From NCBI GenBank assembly GCA_023246325.1, contig JAHFIO010000001.1:1-30674 (forward strand): 30,674 nucleotides of DNA. The letters are read 5' to 3'. Shown here one piece after another: positions 17,157-25,321 of the stretch. How positions within the stretch are numbered: the stretch's first letter is position 1; each line of letters opens with the position of its first letter. The notes under the pieces are model-generated. The model saw nothing but the letters and a program-made list of their open reading frames with translations. It made no database searches and was not told the DNA's origin. This DNA is from Candidatus Uhrbacteria bacterium (lineage in GTDB: Bacteria > Patescibacteriota > Patescibacteriia > 2-12-FULL-60-25). Both the position numbers and the translations under genes were made by a program.

Positions 17157-17179
17157 CCTATAAAACTGGGCTATTTTTT
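17152..17179 (+). terminator. Terminator after lipoprotein copy 2
   Basis: AATAGCC (17152-17158) pairs with GGCTATT (17169-17175), and a T-run continues to 17179. The stem contains the stop codon of the lipoprotein gene. Confidence 0.85.
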
Positions 17180-17795
17180 ATTTAGGCGAAATGGGAGCAT
17201 ACATATATAAATCAATCCAAGCTTTTATACTTGCCACCAAATCACGAACCCAAAAATACAGTATTCGTACATATGTTTGTCTATCAGCTATAACTCCAGA
17301 TGCTTGTAACCCAAGTGTATTACAAATATATACTGCTCGTGCTATATGAAATCGTTGAGTAACGATTATAGCAGAATGCATGCCCTGTTCTTTGAGATGT
17401 TTACAACTTTCATATGTTCTATATCCTTCACCATCAATACGAATGGCGGTAGAAGTCACGCCTTGATGTAAAACAAACTGTTTCATCACTGAAATTTCAT
17501 CTTGGTGATATCCACCATCATCACCGGTAAGGTATAAAATAGGCGCTAATTGTACATGCAGTAATTCAATACCTGTGAGCAATCTATCTTTCAGTGCATC
17601 CGAAGGATCTCCATCACTTTTTACGCTCGCACCAAGAATCATGATAACGTCAGCTTTCGGTATAATAGATATTTCATGAACTGTATGTATATTTTGTATA
17701 TAATGCATTTGAACATCAATAATAATGCCTACACAAATTCCTAAAAAACAGAAACAGCAAAATATAAAGTAACGAAATAGAGATTTAAATTTCAT
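17178..17795 (-). CDS. SanA/YdcF/ElyC-like DUF218 envelope protein
   Basis: This encodes 205 residues. An N-terminal membrane helix (about 9-28) precedes a DUF218 domain. Visible motifs are ADVIMILGASVKSDGDPSDAL with LKDRLLTGIELLH, then LTGDDGGYHQDEISVMKQF and IIVTQRFHIARAVYIC, the standard layout of SanA and YdcF proteins. Members influence envelope permeability and polysaccharide metabolism, but the biochemical activity is not settled. It overlaps the rmuC stop by 11 nt, so it is the second gene of a two-gene operon, and it converges on the lipoprotein pair. Confidence 0.88.
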   Translation of the reverse strand: MKFKSLFRYFIFCCFCFLGICVGIIIDVQMHYIQNIHTVHEISIIPKADVIMILGASVKSDGDPSDALKDRLLTGIELLHVQLAPILYLTGDDGGYHQDEISVMKQFVLHQGVTSTAIRIDGEGYRTYESCKHLKEQGMHSAIIVTQRFHIARAVYICNTLGLQASGVIADRQTYVRILYFWVRDLVASIKAWIDLYMYAPISPK

Positions 17796-18885
17796 GTGAG
17801 AAGTTTTCTATGGGTTTGTCCAATACTACTATATCTGAGATTGTACTCTCTCCAGTAACACGCAAAACATCTTTATCTATTTTCCCTAGTTCTTTTGAAG
17901 CTAGATTATATTGATTCACTGTTGTACCCAAATGTTTTCCTATACCAACAAAATGATCTTCGTATTTTTTTAAATGCCTCCCTAAATCACCAACTTGTTT
18001 TCGAATTTCTTTTGCCTGCTCTTCAATTTTAAGAGCGCGAAGTCCTTGTAAAACGGTTTGTAAATACGCTAAAAATGATGTTGGCGAAACAATAATCACA
18101 TGATACTTCCCCGCTGCACGCTGGATAATATTTTCGCTATCATCAATAGAGGTACCTATTTTATTAATAAGGAGATCATAATATATTGCTTCATGTGGAA
18201 TAAACATAAATGCGAAGTCCATAGTCCCCTCTTCTGGGCGTATGTATTTAGCGGTTTCTTTTACGCGTTCTTTTAAATCGTTGATAAATAATTTTTCAAA
18301 TCTTTCTTTTTCGGTAGGATTCTTTTCCGTTACCAATCTATTATAATTCTCCAAACTAAACTTTGAATCAATGGGTACAATTTTATCTTTAATAAAAATA
18401 GCTGCGTCTACAATGACACCATCAGTAAATGCGTATTGCATTTTATACCCATCCGGCGGAAGTGCATTATGTAGCAATGCATCAAGATAGTATTCTCCAA
18501 GAATTCCTCGTTGTTTTGGATTTTTTAATATATCTTGCAATTGTTGTAATTGAGCGGTTATATCCAAGACCTGTTTATTTGTTTCTTCCATACGGGTCAA
18601 TTTTTCTGTCACATCTCGTACTACATTTGTTGATTGCGCAAATTGCTGTCGCATAGCAGCATGCGCTTCCCCCATTCTTTCACCAAGACTTCTATTTAGT
18701 TCAGCCATTTGATTTTGTATGAGTGTAAAAGACTGTGTATCAGCTATACCTGATCCTGACTGGAGCGTGCGTATTTTAGCCATAACCCACATCAATGCTA
18801 AAATTGATAAAATGGCTAAAATAAGGGTTATTATTGGTAAATAAGATAGCATATTTGCTTTTTTTAGGTGGGCATGATATTTCAC
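17785..18885 (-). CDS. rmuC: RmuC family DNA recombination protein
   Basis: This encodes up to 366 residues. An N-terminal membrane helix (about residues 13-36) precedes a coiled coil (about 45-115) and the RmuC nuclease-like domain. Family motifs are RGILGEYYLDALL, VDAAIFIKDKIVPIDSKFS and FAFMFIPHEAIYYDL. RmuC proteins limit inversions between short repeats and are thought to be PD-(D/E)XK-related nucleases. The farthest start is a GTG at 18885. ATG at 18852, giving MLSYLPIITL directly at the helix, is equally plausible. A TATAGT (plus strand 18887-18892) lies just upstream but without a good -35. Confidence 0.9.
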   Translation of the reverse strand: MKYHAHLKKANMLSYLPIITLILAILSILALMWVMAKIRTLQSGSGIADTQSFTLIQNQMAELNRSLGERMGEAHAAMRQQFAQSTNVVRDVTEKLTRMEETNKQVLDITAQLQQLQDILKNPKQRGILGEYYLDALLHNALPPDGYKMQYAFTDGVIVDAAIFIKDKIVPIDSKFSLENYNRLVTEKNPTEKERFEKLFINDLKERVKETAKYIRPEEGTMDFAFMFIPHEAIYYDLLINKIGTSIDDSENIIQRAAGKYHVIIVSPTSFLAYLQTVLQGLRALKIEEQAKEIRKQVGDLGRHLKKYEDHFVGIGKHLGTTVNQYNLASKELGKIDKDVLRVTGESTISDIVVLDKPIENFSHEI

Positions 18886-18908
18886 TACTATATTAACATT
18901 AACGTACT

Positions 18909-19226
18909 ATGTCTACTATACATTTTGGCGGGTTCGGCGATACAAATGAGTTCGAGGATGAACCAGAGGATGAGTTAGCTTCACGCGGTATGCATATTGC
19001 TACCGATGATGAAGAAGAGGAAAAAGAAAAACTTCTTGTTGATGATGAAGAAGATGTTATAGTCGGTGTTGAAGATGAATTAGAAATTCCTCCTCTTGAA
19101 GCAGAAGAGGAAGAAGTTGTTGACCCTGAATTTAAAAACGGACTAGAAGAATTAGAAGAGATGGAGAAAACATATGTGGAAAGCACGGCGCTCGCTTTTG
19201 GAGGTGCTGATGAGGAAGAGATGTAA
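18909..19226 (+). CDS. Highly acidic small protein of unknown function
   Basis: This encodes 105 residues, with roughly 40 percent Asp plus Glu. It opens with MSTIHFGGFGDTNEFED and then alternates acidic runs (DEEEEKEK, EAEEEEVVDPE, EELEEMEK) with short hydrophobic patches (DVIVGVEDELEIPPL), ending in EEEM. No domain is recognisable. It could be disordered, bind cations or basic proteins, or act as a nucleic acid mimic, but none of these is shown. It is divergent from rmuC and ends only 4 nt from the convergent nrdA stop, with no terminator between. I see no clear promoter or SD. The reverse frame here gives a Ser-rich shadow only. Confidence 0.65.
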   Translation: MSTIHFGGFGDTNEFEDEPEDELASRGMHIATDDEEEEKEKLLVDDEEDVIVGVEDELEIPPLEAEEEEVVDPEFKNGLEELEEMEKTYVESTALAFGGADEEEM

Positions 19227-19230
19227 TACT

Positions 19231-21138
19231 CTATTGACACACGGCACATTCTTCAGTGGCCACGTCTCGTTTTGTCGTAGCCATGGAAATATTTTCCGCA
19301 TGAATTGGTGATGATGAACGCAAATAATACAGTGTTTTTACACCGCTTTTCCAAGCAAGCATATGTGTTTCGTGTAAATATTTTCCACTAATAGGAGTTT
19401 GAAAAAATACATTCAATGATTGTGACTGACATATATACGGCTGTCTATCTGCTGCCTGTTGTACAATTTCTCGCATATTCATTTCATATGCAGTGCGAAA
19501 TACCTTCTTTTCATCTTCAGTCAATTCTGAAAGATGTTGTACCGATCCTTTGGCGGCAATGATACTTTTCCACATATCTTCTGTATTCGATCCCTTTATT
19601 TCTAACAATTTTTCTAAAAATGCATTTTTTACTAAGAAAGAGCCGGATAATGTTTTTTGTAGATACGCATTTCCTGCTATGGGCTCAATGCTTGGTGATG
19701 CTTGCCCACAAATAAATGCAGTTGACGCTGTGGGCTGAACAGATAATATATAGCTATTACGGCGCGTGCCACCGTCCAAAGGCAAACCTAATTCAACACC
19801 CAATTTTTCTGATGCTTCATATGCGTGTTTTTGAATATTCTGAAAAATTTCCTTGTTCACAAGGCGTGCCTGTAAACTTTCAAATGGAATCATTTTACTC
19901 ATAAGATATCCATGGTAACCCATAACACCCAAGCCAATGGATCTCTCATGTTTTACCGAATGAATAGCTTTTTTAAATTCAATAGGATCAGCCATTTCAC
20001 AAAATGTTTCCAAATTATTATCTAAAGCACGTACACAAAGATCTACCATCTCCGCAATACAATCTTTCCATTCATCATAATGTTCTAAATTTAAATTGCC
20101 TAAACAACATACCGCCGTACGCGTTTCATCAGTTGGTAAAACAATCTCAGTACATAAATTACTTTGTCGCACTAATAATCCTAATTTTTTATGATGTTCA
20201 GGACGTGCAGCATTTATTGTATCAAGAAAAATAATATATGGTTCACCAGTTTCTGCACGCATAGTAAGTAATCTTCTCCACATTTCTAGTGCATTCAGTT
20301 TTTTTGTCGGAGTTTTATAATGCGGATCAATCAGTTCATACTCTCTTCCCTCTTCTACCGCCCTCATAAATTCATCGGTAATAGCTACTCCATTATTAAT
20401 ATTCAAACACTTACGATCAGGATCTCCACCTGTTGGTTTACGCATTTCAAGAAAATCTTCAATATCAGGATGATCAATTCGCAAATATGCGGCAGCCGCA
20501 CCACGACGCGTTGAATTACGCGATATAGCGATAGTTTCAGAGTCCATTATTTTCAAAAAAGGAATAACACCGGATGATTTTAAGCCACTAGATTGTAATG
20601 GTGAATTTTGACCGCGTAATTGCGACCAATCCGTGCCAATACCCCCACCATATTTTGCTAAAAATGCATTTTCTCTATATATATCAAATATTCCCTCTAG
20701 TGTATCTGGCACGGTATTTAAAAAGCAGGATATGGGTAAACCCTTGGTTGTTCCAATATTCATAAGTACAGGTGTGGCAGGAGTAAACCATAATTTACTC
20801 ATATAGTCGTATAATTTTTGTGCCATTCTTGCATTTCCTCGACACATGCCTGTTGCCACACGTGCATAAAATGATTGTGGGTTTTCACAAACATCTCCAT
20901 GCGCATCTTTCAAAAAATATCTATCACGCAAGTTTTCCAAACCAAAATATCCTAATCCTGTATTTCTTTTTTCATCCAATAGTATTGATTGTTGAATTTT
21001 TTTATCAACGGAATAATGCGGACAATCCCAAGAATGTTTATCTTTTGTTTTTTCAACAATATCTATCAAAAGTAAATCACGAGCTGCGACTAAATCATTT
21101 GCTGATAATGCATCAATGACGTTTGTGAAGTTTGTCAT
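19231..21138 (-). CDS. nrdA: Ribonucleoside-diphosphate reductase class I, alpha subunit
   Basis: This encodes 635 residues of the catalytic subunit that reduces ribonucleotides to deoxyribonucleotides. Active-site residues are visible: Cys138 in LPISCFLNT, N327-L-C329-T-E331 (thiyl Cys and Glu) and Cys344 in AVCCLGNLN. The radical-transfer tyrosine pair is in KTLYYLRSS. The protein ends in ECAVCQ, with the C-terminal Cys pair (631, 634) that relays electrons. At 635 residues it is short, and I see no N-terminal ATP-cone before the core, so activity control by dATP may be missing. It follows nrdB after 47 nt. Confidence 0.95.
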   Translation of the reverse strand: MTNFTNVIDALSANDLVAARDLLLIDIVEKTKDKHSWDCPHYSVDKKIQQSILLDEKRNTGLGYFGLENLRDRYFLKDAHGDVCENPQSFYARVATGMCRGNARMAQKLYDYMSKLWFTPATPVLMNIGTTKGLPISCFLNTVPDTLEGIFDIYRENAFLAKYGGGIGTDWSQLRGQNSPLQSSGLKSSGVIPFLKIMDSETIAISRNSTRRGAAAAYLRIDHPDIEDFLEMRKPTGGDPDRKCLNINNGVAITDEFMRAVEEGREYELIDPHYKTPTKKLNALEMWRRLLTMRAETGEPYIIFLDTINAARPEHHKKLGLLVRQSNLCTEIVLPTDETRTAVCCLGNLNLEHYDEWKDCIAEMVDLCVRALDNNLETFCEMADPIEFKKAIHSVKHERSIGLGVMGYHGYLMSKMIPFESLQARLVNKEIFQNIQKHAYEASEKLGVELGLPLDGGTRRNSYILSVQPTASTAFICGQASPSIEPIAGNAYLQKTLSGSFLVKNAFLEKLLEIKGSNTEDMWKSIIAAKGSVQHLSELTEDEKKVFRTAYEMNMREIVQQAADRQPYICQSQSLNVFFQTPISGKYLHETHMLAWKSGVKTLYYLRSSSPIHAENISMATTKRDVATEECAVCQ

Positions 21139-21185
21139 ATGTGAGGAAATAAGGTTCGTTATTTATATTTTTTATTTGAAAGTTT

Positions 21186-22151
21186 TTAATTCCAATCAGC
21201 AACTATAGACCCTTTTGAATATTCTGTAGCTCTATTTTCAAAAAAGTTTGTGTGTTCTTTTGCATTCACCATGATATCAAGCCACCCCAAGGGATTCGTT
21301 CCGTTATATAATTTATCAAGACCAAGTTCAAATAATTTCCGATCTGCTATATATCGTATATATTGTTTTACCTGTGGGGCAGTTAAACCAGGAACATCTC
21401 CCATGGAAAAACACGTATCAATAAAAGCATCTTCTAATCGCACCATATCTCGACATGCTTGATACAATGTATCTCGTAAATCTTGAGTCCATATATGTCG
21501 GTTTTCTTTTACCAAATCACGAAATAATTCACATACACCTTGACTATGCAATGTTTCATCACGAATAGACCATGTGACAATTTGACCAACACCTTTTAAT
21601 TTTCCCAATCTTGGGAAATTCATTAAAATAGCAAAACTAGAAAATAGACTCATTCCTTCCATAAATCCACCAAATACCGCAAGATTAATAGCAAGTTCTT
21701 CTACATTTCGTGCATCAAAACCACGTATATAATCATACTTACTTCTCATAGATTCAAATTCAAGAAATGCAGAATATTCTTTTTCCGGTAATCCCAATGT
21801 GTCATTTAAAAATGAATATGCCCACACATGAATTCCCTCCATAGCAGCAAATGCCGATAACATCATCTTAATTTCAGGTTTTGGAAAGGCGGGAATTAAA
21901 CGTGAATTATAATTATTGTTCACTTCAATATCTCCTTGCGTAAAAAAACGTAAAATTTGTGTAATCAAACTTATTTCACTTTGTGATAAATTAAATCGGT
22001 AATCAGAAATATCATTCTCCATAGGAATTTCCGTTGGCATCCAATGAGCTTGATTTTGTTTTTGAAAATATTCAAAATATTTTGGATATTCAAAAGGTCT
22101 ATAGAACGGCCTATGTGTTAATAAGGGACTTGCACCAATGAGCAAACTCAT
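21186..22151 (-). CDS. nrdB: Ribonucleoside-diphosphate reductase class I, beta subunit
   Basis: This encodes 321 residues of the ferritin-like radical-generating subunit. All six metal ligands are present: Asp74 (FTQGD), Glu105 and His108 (MEGIH), Glu165 (GFMEGMS), Glu199 and His202 (RDETLH). Tyr112 lies four residues after His108, where the radical Tyr of class Ia/Ib sits, so this is not the Phe-bearing Ic type. The metal used cannot be read from sequence. It starts 2 nt after the stop of the small NrdJ-like gene, so the two are probably translationally coupled. Confidence 0.95.
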   Translation of the reverse strand: MSLLIGASPLLTHRPFYRPFEYPKYFEYFQKQNQAHWMPTEIPMENDISDYRFNLSQSEISLITQILRFFTQGDIEVNNNYNSRLIPAFPKPEIKMMLSAFAAMEGIHVWAYSFLNDTLGLPEKEYSAFLEFESMRSKYDYIRGFDARNVEELAINLAVFGGFMEGMSLFSSFAILMNFPRLGKLKGVGQIVTWSIRDETLHSQGVCELFRDLVKENRHIWTQDLRDTLYQACRDMVRLEDAFIDTCFSMGDVPGLTAPQVKQYIRYIADRKLFELGLDKLYNGTNPLGWLDIMVNAKEHTNFFENRATEYSKGSIVADWN

Positions 22152-22153
22152 AT

Positions 22154-22636
22154 TTAAATAATTGCTCCCTGTCGATCATTTTGGACATCATTCCCTAAAG
22201 TATCTGGCATTCCTGGGTCTCCATGAACACCTAAAGCATGCCTATCTTCTGAAGTTAAAAACTTTAAAGATAACCAACGAAAAATATAATCAACAATAGA
22301 TGATGCTTGAGGTATATTTGGATTTTTTGTTGCTCCCGCAGGATCAAATTTCATATGTGCATACTTTGCGACTAAGATTTTTAATGGCATGCCATATTGC
22401 AATGCCAAAGAAATTGATACAGCGAATGCATCTACTATGCCACTAATAGCACCGGATTCACGTCCCATACGTAAAAATATTTCTCCGGGCGCGCCATCTT
22501 CATATAAACCTACGGTTATATACCCTTGATGATTCGCAATTTCAAATTTATGAGTTATAGATCGTCTTTCGTCTGGCAATCGTCGTCTACGCGCTGTATA
22601 GAGATCAGAACTGGATTGTGGAAGTGGAAGTGTCAT
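22154..22636 (-). CDS. Stand-alone NrdJ-type C-terminal (TSCPD-like) domain protein
   Basis: This encodes 160 residues resembling the C-terminal domain of class II (B12-dependent) ribonucleotide reductases. The order RRLPDERRSITHKFEI, YITVGLYEDGAPGEIFL, SGIVDAFAVSISLALQYGMPL, MKFDPAGATKNPNIP and SIVDYIFRWLSLKFL matches that region of NrdJ. The catalytic barrel and the final Cys-rich tail are absent. Here it is the first gene of a class I operon, upstream of nrdB and nrdA. A regulatory or structural role with NrdA is plausible but unproven. It could also be a relic of a former NrdJ, but the intact frame and the tight 2-nt junction argue for function. Confidence 0.82.
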   Translation of the reverse strand: MTLPLPQSSSDLYTARRRRLPDERRSITHKFEIANHQGYITVGLYEDGAPGEIFLRMGRESGAISGIVDAFAVSISLALQYGMPLKILVAKYAHMKFDPAGATKNPNIPQASSIVDYIFRWLSLKFLTSEDRHALGVHGDPGMPDTLGNDVQNDRQGAII

Positions 22637-22779
22637 ATGTTTTTTTATTAAAATAAAATATATAGAAAAATTCTATTGTATGAAAATCGTTTGCTCTTTC
22701 AAATTTTAGGAAATCTTCGAAAGCTTGCGTGCGAACGATGCTCTCGTAGTATAGAACGACTGTTTCAGAACTTCATAGA
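22637..22779 (-). other. Long 5' leader of the nrd operon
   Basis: About 160 nt separate the predicted start point (near 22799) from the first ATG, unusually long here. The ATG-proximal 60 nt are very A+T-rich. The distal part has short palindromic pieces (CTTTCGAAG, CGTTCG/CGAACG). I find no SD, tRNA or known riboswitch fold. Confidence 0.35.
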
Positions 22780-22827
22780 CCACAATATATAGTGGTATAA
22801 TACAGATTATACCACAAGTTATAGTGT
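22780..22827 (-). promoter_or_regulatory. Two NrdR-like boxes flanking the nrd promoter -10
   Basis: Box 1 (22780-22795, CCACAATATATAGTGG) is a near-perfect palindrome matching the NrdR box ACACWATATATWGKGT at 14 of 16 positions. Box 2 (22812-22827, CCACAAGTTATAGTGT) matches at 13 of 16. They are 32 bp apart centre to centre, about three helical turns, as is usual for NrdR pairs. Between them a minus-strand TATAAT (22811-22806) would be the -10, with only a weak -35. NrdR binding here would block transcription of the nrd operon. The nrdR gene itself is not in the window. Confidence 0.82.
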
Positions 22828-22851
22828 TTACGAAAACTCCTGGGGATATCT

Positions 22852-22883
22852 TTTCTTTATGGCTTTTTATAAGCCTAAAGAAA
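22852..22883 (-). terminator. Hairpin at the 3' end of the exonuclease gene, weak terminator candidate
   Basis: GGCTT (22861-22865) pairs with AAGCC (22871-22875), and an outer TTTC/GAAA arm extends the stem with a small internal loop. There is no U-run after it on the minus strand, so a terminator role is doubtful. Confidence 0.3.
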
Positions 22884-23454
22884 GATTTAGCATGGGTTTT
22901 TGTTCTGCGCTCGGTGCAACAATCGGCAAAGGAACAGATTTTTTTCCGCCTGTTCTATCAAAATAATTAACCTCATGTACATTCAATGCATGCTCATATA
23001 CATCACGCGTAATTTTTACATCCTGCAAACAATAATCGCGTAATTTTTCTATTTCTCCTGTACGCCAAAATTCTACCGCTTTTAATCCATCGCCACTTTT
23101 TCCAATACCAAGTGTTGCCTGTGCTACATCATCTAGCTTTACACGAAAGCCAATGCGTTTTTCAATTTCTTTCATGATGTCTACAGTAGGAATCTGTAAT
23201 AAATCTCCTGAATAATATCTTTGCATACACGGATAATCAAATCCAAATAAATTATATCCAATGACTCGATCCGCACGTTCCAAACGTGGCCATAATTTTG
23301 GTAAATCTGCTTCTAAAAAAGTTTCAAAAGTGTCTGTTTCATAAAAATAACACCCGATAAGCGATATTGATAATAGTGCGGGATCATACTTCCCTACATC
23401 TTGAAATGTATTTTGTGTTTCAATGTCTAATACAACTTCTTTTCGTTTGGTCAT
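22867..23454 (-). CDS. DEDD-type 3'-5' exonuclease / RNase H-like protein
   Basis: This encodes 195 residues of an RNase H-fold exonuclease related to YprB-like proteins. Exo I has Asp10 and Glu12 (VLDIETQ), Exo II has Asp73 (GYNLFGFDYP) and Exo III has Tyr141-x3-Asp145 (DYCLQDV), which makes it DEDDy. The substrate, DNA or RNA, is not decided by sequence. The C-terminal 30 residues are Pro/Ser-rich. It reads toward the nrd promoter and follows typA on the other side of a terminator, so it probably has its own promoter. A TATATG (plus 23462-23467) lies 7 nt before the ATG, without a clear -35. Confidence 0.85.
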   Translation of the reverse strand: MTKRKEVVLDIETQNTFQDVGKYDPALLSISLIGCYFYETDTFETFLEADLPKLWPRLERADRVIGYNLFGFDYPCMQRYYSGDLLQIPTVDIMKEIEKRIGFRVKLDDVAQATLGIGKSGDGLKAVEFWRTGEIEKLRDYCLQDVKITRDVYEHALNVHEVNYFDRTGGKKSVPLPIVAPSAEQKPMLNLSLGL

Positions 23455-23481
23455 AGTCCATCATATATATCACGGCAGGAT

Positions 23482-23516
23482 AAAAAAAAGAAGAGAAATA
23501 TTTCTCTTCTTTTTTA
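23482..23516 (-). terminator. Terminator after typA
   Basis: A near-perfect inverted repeat is centred at 23499/23500 (GAAGAGAAAT against ATTTCTCTTC), flanked by A8 on the left, which reads as U8 on the minus strand, and T-rich sequence on the right. It lies directly behind the typA stop and could work in both directions. Confidence 0.88.
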
Positions 23517-25313
23517 TTATGCATTACGCTTTCTTTCATAATCCTTCAAATACAGTTTACGCATACGTATAGATTTTGGTGTAACTTCAACAAGTTCATC
23601 ATCACCTATATACTCTAATGCTTCTTCCAATCCCATATGACGCGGTGTATCCAATCCTTCAGAAACACCATCACCCTTAGAACGCATATTAGATAATTTT
23701 TTCTCCTTACACACATTTACAATTAAATCTTCCGGTTTTGCATTTTGCCCTATAACCATTCCTTCGTATACCTCTAATCCTGGTTTAATAAATAATTGTC
23801 CGCGTTCTTGCGCTGCAGTCATACCATAACTATTTGTAATACCATTTTCATGCACGATCAAAGATCCATGTGGTATACCCGCTATTTCTCCAATATGTGG
23901 TTTATATCCCAAAAATAATGAATTAATTATCCCCTGTCCACGTGTATCCATCATAAATTCATTTCGGTATCCAATTAAACCACGTGTAGGTATTACAAAT
24001 TCTAAAATTGCGGACCCGGTATCTCCCACACGCATATCCTTTAATTCCCCTTTACGTAAACCCATTTTTTGTATGACGGTTCCTGCCATATTTTCAGGCA
24101 CTTCAGCTGAAACCTCTTCAAATGGCTCACTCTTTACTCCGTCCACATCTTTCATAATCACTTGTGGACGACTCACTTGTAATTCAAAACCTTCACGACG
24201 CATATTTTCAATCAAAATAGACAAATGTAATTCTCCGCGCCCACTTACAATATATGCCTCAGAAGTTGTTCCAGCAGCAACTTTTAAAGCAACATCATTT
24301 TGTAATTCACGATCTAAGCGTTCTTTAATATTTCGCGTGGTTGTATATTGTCCTTCTTTTCCAGCGAATGGTGATGTATTTACGCCAAATGTCATCTTCA
24401 CCGTAGGTTCTTCAATCTTCATAACAGGCAAAGCGTCAGGATGTGCCGTATCCGCGATTGTTTCACCAATATTTATACCTTCAATACCGCTAAACGCAAC
24501 AATTTCTCCTGTTGGTGCTTCAGAAACTTCAACTTTTTTCATACCATCAAAAACAAAAATATTTGATATTTTTGCAGGAGCCACTTTTCCATCACGATTA
24601 ATCCATGCAACCGGTCCCGCCTTAAATGTTCCACGAACAACTCGTCCTATAGCCATCTTCCCTTTATAATTATCATAACTTACATTTGCAACTGAAACTT
24701 GTAATGCTCCATCGGAATCTAATTTTGGTGCAGGAATATTTTGAATAACCGATTCAAACAAAGGAATGATATTTGTCATTTTACTCAAATCCGCATCTAA
24801 TCCTGCCTTAGCTTGTTTGGCGGAAGCATATACAACGGGAAAGTCTGTTTGTAAATCCGACGCACCCAAGGCTACAAATAAATCAAACGTTTGATTTAAA
24901 ACCCATTCAGGTCGCGCATCTGGTTTATCAATTTTATTTATAACAACAATAATGCGATGTCCTGCCGCGATTGCTTTTTTCAAAACAAAACGTGTTTGAG
25001 GCATTGGACCTTCTTTTGCATCAACAAGCAATAAAGCACCATCCACCAAGTTCATGATACGTTCAACTTCACCACCAAAATCTGCGTGACCAGGCGTATC
25101 CACAATATTTATTTTAACATTGTTATAGGTCACAGCTGCGTTCTTCGCAAGAATAGTAATACCACGTTCACGCTCGAGTGGATTCGAATCCATAATAGTA
25201 TCCCCTTCCAAACCCTTTTCACGAAAAGTTTCACTTTGTTTTAACAAAGCATCCACCAGAGTTGTTTTTCCGTGATCAACGTGTGCAATTATTGCTATAT
25301 TTCTCATTTCCAT
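23517..25313 (-). CDS. typA: Ribosome-associated translational GTPase TypA/BipA
   Basis: This encodes 598 residues, close to the usual BipA length. GTPase motifs are AHVDHGKTTL (G1), the GITI switch region, DTPGHADFGGEV (G3) and NKIDKPDARP (G4). The EF-G-like domains and the BipA-specific C-terminal domain follow, with the diagnostic RGLIGYRNEFMMDTRGQG. BipA assists 50S assembly and stress adaptation. An in-frame ATG at 25307 is the only close alternative start. The promoter is near-consensus with its -10 8 nt from ATG 25313, so the mRNA has little or no leader. It is a single-gene unit with terminators on both sides. Confidence 0.97.
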   Translation of the reverse strand: MEMRNIAIIAHVDHGKTTLVDALLKQSETFREKGLEGDTIMDSNPLERERGITILAKNAAVTYNNVKINIVDTPGHADFGGEVERIMNLVDGALLLVDAKEGPMPQTRFVLKKAIAAGHRIIVVINKIDKPDARPEWVLNQTFDLFVALGASDLQTDFPVVYASAKQAKAGLDADLSKMTNIIPLFESVIQNIPAPKLDSDGALQVSVANVSYDNYKGKMAIGRVVRGTFKAGPVAWINRDGKVAPAKISNIFVFDGMKKVEVSEAPTGEIVAFSGIEGINIGETIADTAHPDALPVMKIEEPTVKMTFGVNTSPFAGKEGQYTTTRNIKERLDRELQNDVALKVAAGTTSEAYIVSGRGELHLSILIENMRREGFELQVSRPQVIMKDVDGVKSEPFEEVSAEVPENMAGTVIQKMGLRKGELKDMRVGDTGSAILEFVIPTRGLIGYRNEFMMDTRGQGIINSLFLGYKPHIGEIAGIPHGSLIVHENGITNSYGMTAAQERGQLFIKPGLEVYEGMVIGQNAKPEDLIVNVCKEKKLSNMRSKGDGVSEGLDTPRHMGLEEALEYIGDDELVEVTPKSIRMRKLYLKDYERKRNA

Positions 25314-25321
25314 AGACGCGA

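Noticed and set aside
18899..19249. 116-codon Ser-rich frame on - opposite the acidic protein
   Set aside because: The poly-Ser composition is what GAA/GAG/GAT runs give in reverse. The plus-strand acidic reading is more protein-like.
22637..22779. tRNA or riboswitch in the nrd leader
   Set aside because: No cloverleaf, T-loop or conserved riboswitch core could be traced; only short palindromic fragments are present.
24073..24669. 198-codon open frame on + inside typA
   Set aside because: It is antisense to the conserved TypA core, has no start signals, and its Ser/Thr/Pro-rich sequence is typical of a reverse-frame shadow.
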